In this document: in pieces, positions 22,745 to 33,325 of the stretch | How the letters are laid out: each line of letters opens with the position of its first letter | Numbering within the stretch: the first letter of the stretch is position 1 | Assembly (NCBI GenBank): GCA_017354895.1 | Contig: CP071494.1 | Span: 3,844,001 to 3,908,000, forward strand | DNA from: Podospora comata | Taxonomy: Eukaryota > Ascomycota > Sordariomycetes > Sordariales > Podosporaceae | DNA: 64,000 nt | Direction: 5' to 3' | Position numbers and translations under genes: made by a program | Notes under the pieces: generated by a model | The model's input: the letters and a program-made list of their open reading frames with translations, nothing else | Told to the model about the DNA's origin: nothing | The model's database searches: none

Positions 22745-23959
22745 ATGGCCGAAGTCGTCAACAGGCCAGACACGGCCGTCAACCTGCCCGAGATGGCCTC
22801 CGAAGACAGCCTTGCCCTCACCACCACAAAAAACACCACAGAAGTCACCGCGCCCGCCGAGAAGAAGGTCAAAAAGATCATTCGCCGCAAGAAGCGACCA
22901 GCGCGCGCCCAAGTTGACCCAGCCACTGTCAAGTCGGAACCCCCAGCACAAACCGGCACGACATTCAACATCTGGTATAACAAATGGGCGGGCGGCGACA
23001 AGGAGGACTCGGCCATGAGCCAAACCCACGCCAAGGGAAGATGCAACATCGCCCTCGACTCGGGGTACACCAAAGCCGATGGCCATCCAGGTGCCTTCTT
23101 CTGCCTATACTTCGCCCGCGGTGTCTGCCACAAGGGTCAGGACTGCGACTACCTTCACCGTCTTCCCGGCCCGTACGACATCTTCCCCCAAAATGTCGAC
23201 TGTTTCGGCCGCGACAAATTCTCGGATTACCGCGATGACATGGGCGGTGTTGGGTCTTTCAGTCGGCAAAACCGCACGATTTACGTGGGGAGGATTCATG
23301 TGTCGGATGATATCGAGGAGATTGTCGCGCGCCACTTTGCTGAGTGGGGACCGATTGAAAGAATAAGGGTGCTTTCCAACAGGGGCATTGCGTTTGTCAC
23401 CTACCGGGACTTGGCCAATGCCGAGTTCGCAAAGGAGGCTATGGCGTGGCAGTCACTGGAGGGCAATGAGATCTTGAATTTGAGGTGGTCGCTTCCAGAT
23501 CCCAATCCCATGGCCCAGAAGCGAGAGGCGAGGAGGATCGAGGAGCAGGCTGCCGAGGCGATCAGAAAAGCTCTGCCTGCTGAGTTTGTGGCTGAAATTG
23601 AAGGGAAGGACCCAGAGGCGAGGAAGAGAAGAAAGATTGAAAGCGGGTATGGGTTGGAGGGGTACGAAGCGCCGGATGAGGTTCATTTTGCCAGGGGGCC
23701 TAATGCTGTTAATCCAAGGGGAAGGGAAGGGTTCGAGTTGGAGCATGAGCAGAGGCTGATGCTGGAGGCGGCGGAACAGGAGATGATGCAGGAACAACAG
23801 TATGATCAGCCACCACCACAACAGCAGCAGCAGCAGGGCGGGATATTCTCCAGCAGCACTCTCGCCGCGCTTCAAGGCGCCCAGGTAGCAGTTGCTTCAA
23901 AACCAGCACCCAAGACATCTACAGGGCCGTTGGTAGCATACGACAGCGACTCGGACTAA
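22745..23959 (+). CDS. cwc2: Pre-mRNA-splicing factor Cwc2
   Basis: Single exon, 404 residues. A basic N-terminus (KKIIRRKKRPAR) precedes the Torus/zinc-finger/RRM core. The core has a CCCH finger, C120-x7-C128-x5-C134-x3-H138, in FCLYFARGVCHKGQDCDYLH, and an RRM at about 178-255 with RNP2 IYVGRIHV and RNP1 GIAFVTYRD. The fixed Torus phrase FNIWYNKWAGG is present at 74-84. The C-terminus has a helical Glu/Arg-rich part, a short poly-Gln tract and an acidic end (YDSDSD). Cwc2 belongs to the NineTeen complex and contacts U6 snRNA at the spliceosome's catalytic centre. The match to the family is full length. Its 3' end is only 100 bp from the convergent ureF stop codon, so transcripts probably overlap. 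Confidence 0.95.
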   Translation: MAEVVNRPDTAVNLPEMASEDSLALTTTKNTTEVTAPAEKKVKKIIRRKKRPARAQVDPATVKSEPPAQTGTTFNIWYNKWAGGDKEDSAMSQTHAKGRCNIALDSGYTKADGHPGAFFCLYFARGVCHKGQDCDYLHRLPGPYDIFPQNVDCFGRDKFSDYRDDMGGVGSFSRQNRTIYVGRIHVSDDIEEIVARHFAEWGPIERIRVLSNRGIAFVTYRDLANAEFAKEAMAWQSLEGNEILNLRWSLPDPNPMAQKREARRIEEQAAEAIRKALPAEFVAEIEGKDPEARKRRKIESGYGLEGYEAPDEVHFARGPNAVNPRGREGFELEHEQRLMLEAAEQEMMQEQQYDQPPPQQQQQQGGIFSSSTLAALQGAQVAVASKPAPKTSTGPLVAYDSDSD

Positions 23960-24059
23960 GCCAACTCAACCGACTTTGTAGAATATCATCACGGCGTTCC
24001 TTTTCTCATAGAAATACCTTGGCTACACAAAAGGCATAATGATACCACATCTGTCTCAC

Positions 24060-25091
24060 CTAACTATTAAATATCCTTGAATAAAGCACCTCATGCCTCC
24101 CGAACCAAAGATCCATAACCGGTACATTCTGCCCTGCTCTTTCGACCTTGGTCCCCCACTCCCGCTTGATCATCTCCGTGATCAACTCCTGCACCGTCTC
24201 CCCAGCAAGTATCTTTTGCGCTTGATACGGCCCAAACATCCCTGCCCTAACCGCTGCTGAGACGAGTGCTTTGACATGCCCAAATAAAAAGATATACGCC
24301 GTCTGCTGCAGACCCAGTCCAACAACAGAACATATCGCCCCAAACAGCGGCGCAAGATGAGCGCTCGCGTCCGGGATCTCCTTGCTCGACCCCCTTTTGA
24401 CCAGCAGTCCAAAAGCCTTGAGATCACCCATTTGCGCTGCCGTTACCACTGACGAACCCAGGGGGGGGAGGGATTGCGAAAACGACCTCTCCCATATCCC
24501 CAGCAGCGCCCTCCCTTGGGCTACACTCGCCCGACGGCCAACAGTGCAGATTATGCTTGCGTCCTGGGCGTCATCTAGCTCGACCAGATTCGACAGCGAC
24601 GGGTCCCGATGCGCCGAGAGGACAAACGGCAGGGTGGTGGACGCGTAGGAGCTTATCGACAGCGGGAGGAACGCTGCGAAGGAGGTGTGAGGGTGGTAGG
24701 GGTTTGACTTGTGGCCGTGGGCGAGGTACGACTCCAGCCCGGACGAAAAGGCGAAGCTCCCCAGTGGGAGGGCGGAGTCTGAGAGGAGGAGGTGGAAGTG
24801 GTTTGGGAGGTCTACCACCAGAAAATTAGTAAACCTGTAATTTTTTTCCCCAAGAATCAATCAGAGGGTAAAAAAAGGGGGGTGAAACAAACTAGGTGCC
24901 AACAGCGGTTGTTCCGGTGATGATGTTGATGATGAGTCGTCGCCCTCAAGCCGGGATCGGGGGTGTTTGCAACGCTTGGCTTTGGCTGCGGCCAGCTTGC
25001 GCTCCAGCTCGGCGATCTCATTGTCAAGGTCATCATCGGTGTCTGACTCACGATATGAAGATATCGGGTCCTGATATAAGTTTATCGTCAT
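24060..25091 (-). CDS. ureF: Urease accessory protein UreF
   Basis: Two exons, 25091-24893 and 24811-24060, give 316 residues. The intron is placed from GTTTGT to GGTAG with a TACTAAT branch site close to the acceptor, which joins LLAP to NLPNHFHLLLSD. The UreF core starts there with LLLSDSALPLGSFAFSSGLE, the family's most conserved phrase, and ends with the GLGLQQTAYIFLFGHVKAL and MFGPYQAQKIL helices. UreF works with UreD and UreG to insert nickel into urease. The first exon (about 65 residues) is a charged, coiled-coil-like extension (DNEIAELERKLAAAKAKR) not needed by bacterial UreF; either it is fungal-specific or the true start is different. It is convergent with cwc2. Confidence 0.87.
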
Positions 25092-26428
25092 TTTGTAACA
25101 CTTCTGGAATTGTTTAGAACGAGTTGTTCAAGTGGGAAACTCAAATCAATTGTGATATCAAAAGGTCGTGTAAATAGACCCTCATTGATAAGAGCCGCAA
25201 TTCGTCTTATCTAATGAAATCCATTATCTCACTCTCGTGCTTTCCTGATACTTGCAGCAACAAAATGTTTTGAGCACGGTAGAATCGGATGCTATTGAGG
25301 ATGCTCAGTCGGAGTGCTTGAGACATAAGCCATTGATCCAGAAAGGGTGGGTGGAGTTAGGAATTTCTGCTATTTTCCCTAGGTATCTCACACGTACATG
25401 GCAGCAACCACGGACAACTGTATGGCAACCAGCGCAAAATGGCCCACCCTTTCTGTGTCGTGCGATGCCTTTGCGATCACCACCAGTATAAATTGGTTCG
25501 TTCCGTAATGAAGAAATGCGTGTGGGAACATGGACAAGAAGAAATGATTCGTTATTTTACAGCACCGGGGGTTTAGATATATACACAACCTGGAAGGAGG
25601 CACAACAGATAGAAAGCCTTGAAGTACCACCAGGCGTTGGCCATTGATGAGCATTAGGACCAAGCCTGTACTGAGCCACATCGCGCTGGATATGGGAATA
25701 GACGGACTCGGGCCCAAATCAACCGACCTCGTGGTAATATTTTGCGCATCGGCAAACTTTGCTTGTCGCGGACGATCTCTTGTTCTGCCCCTTTCCCTTT
25801 CCTTCACCCCCGCCCCCAGTGTTTTGGTATGTCGACATGAGAAAAGACAGCTTTTGACAAGAATGGGGAGAAAGACAAAATGACAAGACCACTTGCAACC
25901 ACAAACCAACCCAAACCCCAAAACCCCACCCAGCCACCGCCATAATTCAAAACATCTATAGTACAGATTCGCGCCACTTTCTCTCTTTGGACATCATCGC
26001 CACATATATTGACCGTCTTCTGAAAATGATTAGGTCGAGGACTGGGGGGCGTGCTTCTCTTAGTGTTCGGAGAGAGATATCGTGAGCGCGGAATGGGGGT
26101 CAAAAAGAACAGAAAACGTCCATCGTCCCGTCCATAAAAGGCCATCATTCAATGACCGTTGCGCTCGTGATCGACAGAAACCCCTTGCCGATGTCGTTAT
26201 TGGTCGTAGGCGGGCCACGGAAGCCAACCCTTCATAGTAAAACAGGGGGTGAAGAAAGGATAACAGATTGCGAGCATCATCACCGGCAATGGCATCCGGC
26301 AAACCGGTCAGTTGTCACTGCCCGGCAGGAACTGGGCGGGAATTAAGTTCGATATGCGATCTCGAGCGTGAGGGGCGGAGATACAAGGTCTGTAATATCT
26401 TACATTATCCGCGGACCTGCGGCAACAT
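25092..26428. other. Intergenic: ureF promoter and tom40 3' flank
   Basis: About 1.3 kb holding the ureF promoter on the left and the tom40 3' UTR on the right. A minus-strand frame of 177 codons at 25388-25921 has hydrophobic stretches but no recognisable family and was not called. Confidence 0.5.
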
Positions 26429-27794
26429 TTAGAAGGGGATGTTAACCGGGGCAGCCTGGGAGGCGGCCATCATCTCCTGCTCGTCCATCTCAGGGGCAGC
26501 CTCGATGGCAATCGCAACGCCCACCTTCGCTTGTTGCTGTTGACAAAGTTAGTGAAACGTTCGCGATTTGTTATGGTACAATTACGTACCGTCATGTGGT
26601 CAACGTCAGCAGAGAAGGTCATCATGAGAGGAGCCATGACGCGCTTCTCGAGCACACAGCCAAGTCTGCCCTTCGAGTCGATCTGCGCCCGGAAAGTCGA
26701 CATTCTGAAGTCGTACTTGGCTCCGAAAGCAGTAACGCCCTCCTTCTGGAGACCGCCACCCAACATGGGGTTAGCAGGAGCAACACTAAGCGACATATCG
26801 ACACCAGCCTGAACCTTGTCAGAGAGGCGGCGCCAGTACGAGGTATTCAGAGCACCCTGGGCCTGCAACTGAGCGCTGGCGATCCAGTCCTCGGCCTTGT
26901 AACGGGCAACATAACTGACGGCCGTTACCGGAGGTTCGAGTCTCGACTGACGTTGCCAAACAGCTTCGAGGCCGACGGCAAGTTTGGGAGTGAGCGACTG
27001 CATGTAATGACCGATAAGGATACCGCTCAAACCGCCCTCGAGGACGGAGGGGTTGAGGGCCTTGAGTGAGGCCACAAAGTCGGCGCCATTGTATTCGTGC
27101 TCGAGCTGGATGGAATCACCCTGTCCGGTGCCGACCTGGAACTGCGACTTGCTGACGTGTGTCGAGTCGGGGCCCCATCTCCAGTTGAATCGTCCAGAAA
27201 GAGCGCCAGTCTCATCAATGCTGCCCTGGGCGAAACACTATCCACCACATATTAGAAAATGCCAGAAGTAATAGTCCCGCCAAGTCACATACCCGGTTGG
27301 TTCCGTAAAGAGCTGCAAATGTATAGGGGTTCAGACGCTCGCCCAGCGCAAACTGATGTGATACTTGAAACCTTGAGATTGCCAGTTAGGATCATGTCTT
27401 GTAACTTCGGCCGCCAGCAACCATATCCATCGGTGCATCGCGGTGACGCTGGTACATGTTGAAATCATGGTTGCCGTTGTATAGAAGGAAACGTACAGAG
27501 GGCTCAGGCTGAAAGGCTTTGTGAGCTCGGCGCGAAGGCCGGAGAACATGTGCTGCTGGGCAAGAACATCTCGGTTGACCTCTGCAAGTTGGACACAGTC
27601 AGCGCCACTTCCCAATGCCAACGTCTTTTTCTTCTTTAGAGTCACATACCCTTGGAGATGTCTTCTACCTTTCCGGGATTTGACAAGCCGAGCTTTGCTC
27701 TCCTCTCTTGGAAAGCATTGTAAACATCTGAGAGACCGGAGAAGATGGGGTTATTTTGCAATGCCGCAAATGGCGAGCTGTAGCTGGACGCCAT
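26429..27794 (-). CDS. tom40: Mitochondrial import channel Tom40
   Basis: Five exons (27794-27650, 27581-27497, 27371-27293, 27237-26590, 26536-26429) give 354 residues, the usual size. The N-terminus has the Tom40 phrase [14 protein letters not shown]. The beta-barrel follows, with conserved strands [33 protein letters not shown] and [15 protein letters not shown]. The last strand ends [12 protein letters not shown] and a short tail ends VNIPF. Tom40 is the protein-conducting pore of the outer-membrane TOM complex. The second intron, at 125 nt, is the longest in the window; its placement (CCTCT before GTACGT, then GTTTCAAG) gives the exact family sequence SPLFQVSHQ. It is divergent from the PFK-2 gene. 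Confidence 0.95.
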
Positions 27795-29152
27795 TATGAG
27801 AGCAATCGCAGCTTGTGAGGGGCTGGTTTCGGCTGATTCTATATCGGAACGGAAGTTTCCTCGGCGGGAGGAGAGGGCAGGTGGTAGTGAAATCGCCGGG
27901 GCTGGTCCGAGGGGTTCTCTCGATGTCGTGGAGTTTGAGCAGCTTGCTGGAGACTCTCGTCTGGTTTGCTAAGACCTGAGCTTGACGACGAAGGCAAGAG
28001 CCAGGCCAAAAATTTCGCGGTGCAGCAGGCTTGCCCAGTTTGTTGGCCCTTGCGCTGCATTTTTTGGTGGGGCTTGCTCCATGTTTGTTAGTGGTCGCCA
28101 AGGAACGAGCAGAACTCGCAACACCCAAATCCAGGTGACGACACCGAACCGCCCGCCACGGCCGGGTCCGGAGAAAGTCACGACCGAATTCTGTACGAAA
28201 AACTCCGTACATAGAGAAGTATCCAGGTACTACACTAAGTAGGTAGGAGCAAGTCTCTTGCCCAGCATAGCACCCGATAAGATGCGATAAAGAAAGTCAT
28301 TGAAACATCAAAACTACATGTCACATATGCCTCTTCCAGACGGCAAGACTGGAGACTTGAAATTCTATCCGAGTGAGGGGTAGCTGTGTGTTGAATGTCT
28401 CATAGTTGCAGTATAATCAACTCATGATCTTTGACGTGCCACAGTGGCCGTTCCCTTGTTTGACGGGAGGGTTGATCACTAACAGTGTAAGGTAGGCACA
28501 TAGGTAATGCGCAGTGGCGCCGCGCCCTTGGCCCGTTCCCTCCAGCGGAAGCCCGGATTCTTCCACCTTCGATCTTAATAGCGCCCCGTGGGAGCCTCTT
28601 GCACTTGCTTCACGTCAGTCGTCTCTAAGCGGATAGCAGCGTCGCATTCGCCGCCCTTACACTACACGCTTCCATTTGCTCACGGCTTCTGATTTTGTTT
28701 CATCCGCTTGTCGTTCATCTTGTCCCCCATTCTCCATCCCGTTTAACCTCCACGCTGAAAGTGGAGTCCCCATACCAGGCCCAAGTCCCACGAACTTCGC
28801 TCCTCATCTGAGATTTGCCCGCCAATGCTTATCTGTGGCCCATAAGTCGCCTGTTACATCATTCTGTATAAAGAGCCGACGCCGAATCCGAGCTTTGGGA
28901 AGCCCTCTTCTTCATCCACAGCTGGTGTGACATACATATTCATCCACACACGGCCCCTCGTCGAGTTAGACGTCTTTCTTGGCAAAATCCATCTCGACCT
29001 ACGACCTACCTGACTTGGCAAGGTTGAAGATAAAAGAGGGGCATCACCAGTTGCAGAGATCACTTCGTAATCCGAGGCGCAGAATATTACCCTCTCTCCC
29101 GTGTGCATCCTACTGGTCGCTCGCAAAACGCGGACAGTCTTGAACGATCACC
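27795..29152. promoter_or_regulatory. Divergent promoter region, tom40 and PFK-2 gene
   Basis: About 1.36 kb between divergent start codons. CT-rich tracts near 28560-28860 and before 29153 look like promoter or leader sequence. No coding frame with family features or RNA gene was recognised. Confidence 0.5.
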
Positions 29153-31214
29153 ATGGATACACTCCTGTAAGTCAATGGTGGAGACTCCTAGACAGCACAG
29201 CTCCATCGAGCCTCGATCAATGAAGGGCATCAGGGACAGCATTGCTAATGATGATAGAACTGCCGAAATCGCGGCCAATGCCCCACGCTACCGCCGCAAG
29301 AGTTCAACTTTCATCGATGGCATTCACGATGTCCCAAGCGAGGTGGGCAATTTGGCCCCAGCCCAGTTGTACAGCACCATGTCTGGTCGTCTCTTCCATT
29401 CGGGGAGAATCGCCATCGTAATGGTTGGCCTTCCAGCTAGAGGAAAGACGTAGGTTCCCCTCGGTGAAACCATATGCACCATTTCATGGCTGACAAGCAG
29501 TATATCAGTCACATCTGTGTCTCCATGGCTCGCTATCTCTCTTGGTATGTTCCCCTTCTATGTGGTAGGACGCAATGTGAAACTAACATACCCATAGGCT
29601 TGGTGTCAAGACTCGCATATTCCACCTTGGTGACTACCGCCGAGCTACGGTTGGCCAAGGAGGCCATGTTCCACAGGACTATTTCTACCCCAATGCCTCG
29701 CCAGCGTCTGTCATGCTTCGCCAGAAAATTCTCAAGAAATGCAGGGAGGATATTTACGGCTGGCTGAACCATGAAAATGGTCAGGTTGCGATTTACGACG
29801 CCGTGAATCCCACCGCAAGCGGCCGTCGTGCCCTTGCCAAAGAATTTGCCAAGCATGATGTTCAGACACTGTTTATCGAGTCTTTTGTGGATGATCAAGA
29901 GATCCTCAAAGAAAACGCCCGAAATGTTAAGATTTCGTCTCCCGATGTAAGTACAAAAAACAATGGTAGCTGCGCCTTGCGAGCAGACGGAAATGCTCAC
30001 AGTGTGCAGTTCCACGGCATGGACCCAGATGAGGCCGCCAAACGCTATCTCAAACGCATCGAGACGAAGATTCCCGTATTCGAAACCATGGCAGAGGAAG
30101 AGCTCAACTACGTCAAGATGATCAACGCTGGCCAGGCCTTCTTTTACAACAACGTCAGCTTCAACTACCTCTCGCACCGCATCGTCTTCTATCTCACCAA
30201 CCTCCACATCAAACACCGTACCACCTTCTTTGTCCGTGCAGGTACCGCTACTGAGGAGGATTCTTACAAGGCCGATGCGCCGCTCTCCGCCGAGGGCGAG
30301 GCGTATGCTCAAGTTATGGCCGAGACGCTTATGCGGCATCGAGAGCAAGAGCGACAGGCGATTATCGATCAGGGCGGCCCTGATGTTCCTCTGCGTCCGC
30401 TCACGATTTGGACGTCGACCAGGCTGCGGACAATTCAGACAGCCGAGCCTCTTGAGAAGTTGGGGTACAAAGTTCGACACAGAAGCCAAATGTCACAAAT
30501 TAACCCGGGAGTGTGTGAGAAGCTTTCGGAGAGGGCGATCAGAAATTTGTATCCTGAAGAGGTGGAGAAGCACGAGTTGGATCCGTATCATCATCGGTAT
30601 CCCCGCGCTGAGGTATGTTTTCTTTTTCTTTTTCTTTTCTTGATTATTTATATTGTCCCCTAACCCCTTTTTAGTCCTACCACGACCTAGCCGTGCGCCT
30701 CGAACCCATCATTCTTGAGCTTGAGCGTGAGCAAAATGATCTTTTGATCATCGCCCACGAGTCGGTCTTGAGGGTTCTGTACTCTTACTTAATGCACTGC
30801 TCTACTCGAGACATTCCCAAGCTTAAGTTCCCCCGAGACGAAATTATCGAGATCATTCCTGCAGCATATCAGAACGAGGCAAAGCGAATTCACATTCCGG
30901 GCCTCGACCCGCGGATGATACCTGGCAGCCCAGAGGATATAAGGATCCCGGTGCCGCCTGGGTTCGATGACTTTGGGAAACAACTTAGTCCGATTAGTAT
31001 TCCGGCCATGATGATGGGGACTCCGCCTAGTGCCACCGAAGTCACGGTGGGGTTTGCCACGGGGGATAGGAAGGGGAGCATCAGTGTGAGTAATACTGGT
31101 GGACTGAGAAGTGTCAGCGGTAGTTTCAGTGGAGGGGAGAGACCGGTGACAGAGAAGATTGTGAATAACACTGCAAAGGAGATGGTGGAGGACAAGGTTG
31201 GAGACGAGGATTAA
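29153..31214 (+). CDS. 6-phosphofructo-2-kinase with inactive-looking bisphosphatase domain
   Basis: Six exons (29153-29166, 29258-29449, 29509-29544, 29598-29946, 30010-30612, 30675-31214) give 577 residues. The kinase half has Walker A GLPARGKT (62-69), the FHLGDYRR loop, and the SKYL-type stretch replaced by MARYLSW. It makes fructose-2,6-bisphosphate, the activator of phosphofructokinase-1. The phosphatase half keeps its fold and second histidine (H426 in IIAHESVLR). But the catalytic RHG reads RAG (A274 for His), and the acidic residue before the IDAG-like motif is Gln (Q360 in SQINPG). It should therefore be kinase-only, like yeast Pfk26, which lacks the same histidine. RRKSS near the N-terminus (17-21) is a possible PKA site. 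Exon 1 is only 14 nt (CACCATGG context, perfect GTAAGT donor); an unspliced alternative start at 29220 also stays in frame. Confidence 0.92.
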
Positions 31215-31328
31215 ATAGCCGGAAGAACACTGTTTTGGTGATTTTATTTATTCAGCGGTTACTTGAATAATGAGTAGTATGAATATCAAACTGTTAGAAT
31301 ATTCATGAATTGAACCTGGGCCGCGACA

Positions 31329-31341
31329 TTAACCCTAACCC
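31329..31341. promoter_or_regulatory. Telobox-like motif
   Basis: TTAACCCTAACCC carries nearly two telomere-type repeats. It sits 112 bp upstream of the MAT2B-like start codon and 115 bp after the PFK-2 stop. In other fungi such sites in promoters bind Tbf1/Teb1-type Myb proteins; this role is inferred. Confidence 0.4.
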
Positions 31342-31452
31342 ACGCGGACAAAGGCGATGACGTTACCCCTCTGCGCCCAATGCAAGCGATTCGGAGGGCA
31401 GCTTCCGGCCAGTTTCACCACGAACCTTCTATCATACTCTTCGATTTCCATT

Positions 31453-32602
31453 ATGGGCGGCAAGACAGCAGTTGTCACGGGAGCTACCGGCTTGTTGGGG
31501 AGGCAGGTGCTTAAGGCTTTTGCAAACAATGACTGGACTGTCAAAGGAACTGGCTTCTCCCGCGCTGATGGCACTGACATCTTGAAGGTTGACTTGACCA
31601 ATGCTGATGAGCTGAAGAAGGTCCTCGACGATGTCAAGTACGTATCACACAGCAAACAAAAGAGATGTGACTGACTAACAATAACGCAGACCACAAGTGG
31701 TGGTTCACTGTACGTCAAGACTAGCATCTCATCTGATTTGATAGCACAGCTCTCAAACTAACCCACCTGTTATCAAAGCCGCTGCCAACAGGTTTCCCGA
31801 CAAGGTTGACAAAGACCCCGAGGGAACACGAGCTCTCAACGTCGAGGCACCTCGCACACTTGCTCGGCTCTGCGCAGAGAGAGGCATCTTGTTGACTTAC
31901 ATTTCCACCGACTACGTGTTCCCCGGCAAGCCCGGCGATGCTCCTTATGAGAACAACGCCGAGCCTGCCCCGACCAACCTGTATGGACAGACCAAGCTCG
32001 AGGGCGAGCGGGCAGTCCTCCATGAATTCAAGATGGCCGGAAAGGAAGGTCTGGGAGTGGTGTTACGTGTACCCGTCCTCTACGGCTCAGCTAAGAGCAA
32101 CGCTGAAAGTGCGGTGAATGTCTTGATGGATTCAGTACTCAAAGCTCAGCAGGAGGGTGCCAATATTAACATGGATCATTGGGCTCTCCGCTACCCAACA
32201 AACACCGAGGACATTGGCCGGGTGCTCAAAGGTGAGCATTTTCTGAGTTTGCCCCCAACAACCCCGACAATTTTTAAGGAACGGGGAGGCTAACGGTCCC
32301 TGGTAGACATTGCTGCCAAGTATCTAGAGACCAGTGATCGGAACTCGCTGCCGAGGATTCTCCAATTCTCGAGCGAGGATAAGTACACCAAGTATGAGAT
32401 TTGTCAGTTATTTGCAGAGATCAACGGATTGCCCATCGACCGGATCAAGCCCAACACGGAAGGGAACGACCCGAATGCAAGTGTCCAGCGGCCTTACGAT
32501 TGTCACCTCAGTACCAAGGCATTGAAAGACTTGGGCATTGACGTGTCGACCCAGGATTTCGTGGGATGGTGGAGAAGGGAGTTTAGGGCTTTTAGACACT
32601 GA
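31453..32602 (+). CDS. NAD(P)-binding reductase, RmlD / MAT2B-like
   Basis: Four exons (31453-31637, 31690-31709, 31779-32231, 32307-32602) give 317 residues; the second exon is only 20 nt. An N-terminal Rossmann motif TGATGLLG opens an extended short-chain dehydrogenase fold. Other landmarks are STDYVFPG and the active-site pair YGQTK (Y-x3-K), then RVPVLYG. The closest known family is the dTDP-4-dehydrorhamnose-reductase group, whose eukaryotic member MAT2B is the regulatory subunit of methionine adenosyltransferase. Whether this protein is an enzyme or such a regulator cannot be told from sequence. An upstream frame without stop reaches back to 31357, so a longer N-terminus is possible; the Rossmann start argues for 31453. 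Confidence 0.85.
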
Positions 32603-33325
32603 TGATTGGGAGGTGTGAGACATGGGGAGACACGCCCGCTGAATCTCGATACTTGGACAGCTGCCCCTTGGCATGCCAGGCTTGACAGAAACGCGGCGAG
32701 CGGGAGGTGTGCTCAGGGGTTGGTATGTGATGGTGTTATGACTTGAGAATCGAGATAGAGCCCTGAGCGACCCTTGCTTCCCACCCTTTGCAACCTTCAA
32801 GACAGTGATCAGTGAGTGGTTCGGCGAATCCATACTGGATACCGTATAGCGTCATATTGCCGAAGGCCGTGACGAATGCAAGTTTGCGTGGATTTCCGCG
32901 TTTGAAAGAGCCGTGCAAATTCCGCGCAAAGGCAGGCACATGTTGGTACCCGTGAAAAGCTCTGTATATTGAGATGAAGGGAGAGGTGGTTTGCCTTGTG
33001 ACTACTTAATCGTTTCCGGATCAGATCCCTTCCTTCTCTCTCTTTCTGCTTGGATCTCGTCCCAAAAAGATTGGCTCTGCAGCCTGCACCACATACATAG
33101 CCTGGAAACCCTTCCGATCGATCTCAGGCAACCCGACGACGTGGTTGGCGTCGGCTATCTCCAGCAGCAGCCCCGGACCCCTGTGGCAGGACCCCTGAAC
33201 CGCTGAGTCCCCACTGATCGCGACACCTCGGCCGCCGCCGGCCCCCCCGAAACCTGGCAAGCACAGAGTAACGTACCGCCAAGGATCCACGCCACCTGAG
33301 CAGACAGGTGCCAAGGAAGCCGGCC
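32603..33325. promoter_or_regulatory. Promoter region of the RA-PH gene
   Basis: About 720 bp between two rightward genes: the 3' UTR of the MAT2B-like gene, then the promoter and C-rich leader of the RA-PH gene. No feature beyond that. Confidence 0.4.

Noticed and set aside
25388-25921. Minus-strand frame of 177 codons with hydrophobic stretches
   Set aside because: No recognisable family, mixed composition, and no start or splice evidence; it lies in the ureF-tom40 spacer. A small species-specific membrane protein cannot be excluded.
26930-26960. GGTTCGAGTC, resembling a tRNA T-arm
   Set aside because: It lies inside a TOM40 coding exon and no cloverleaf can be drawn around it.
29533-30489. 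Minus-strand frame of 318 codons
   Set aside because: Antisense to PFK-2 exons and intron; composition follows the codon bias of the real gene.
32736-32939. Minus-strand frame of 67 codons
   Set aside because: Starts at GTG and resembles no family; it lies in the 3' flank of the MAT2B-like gene.
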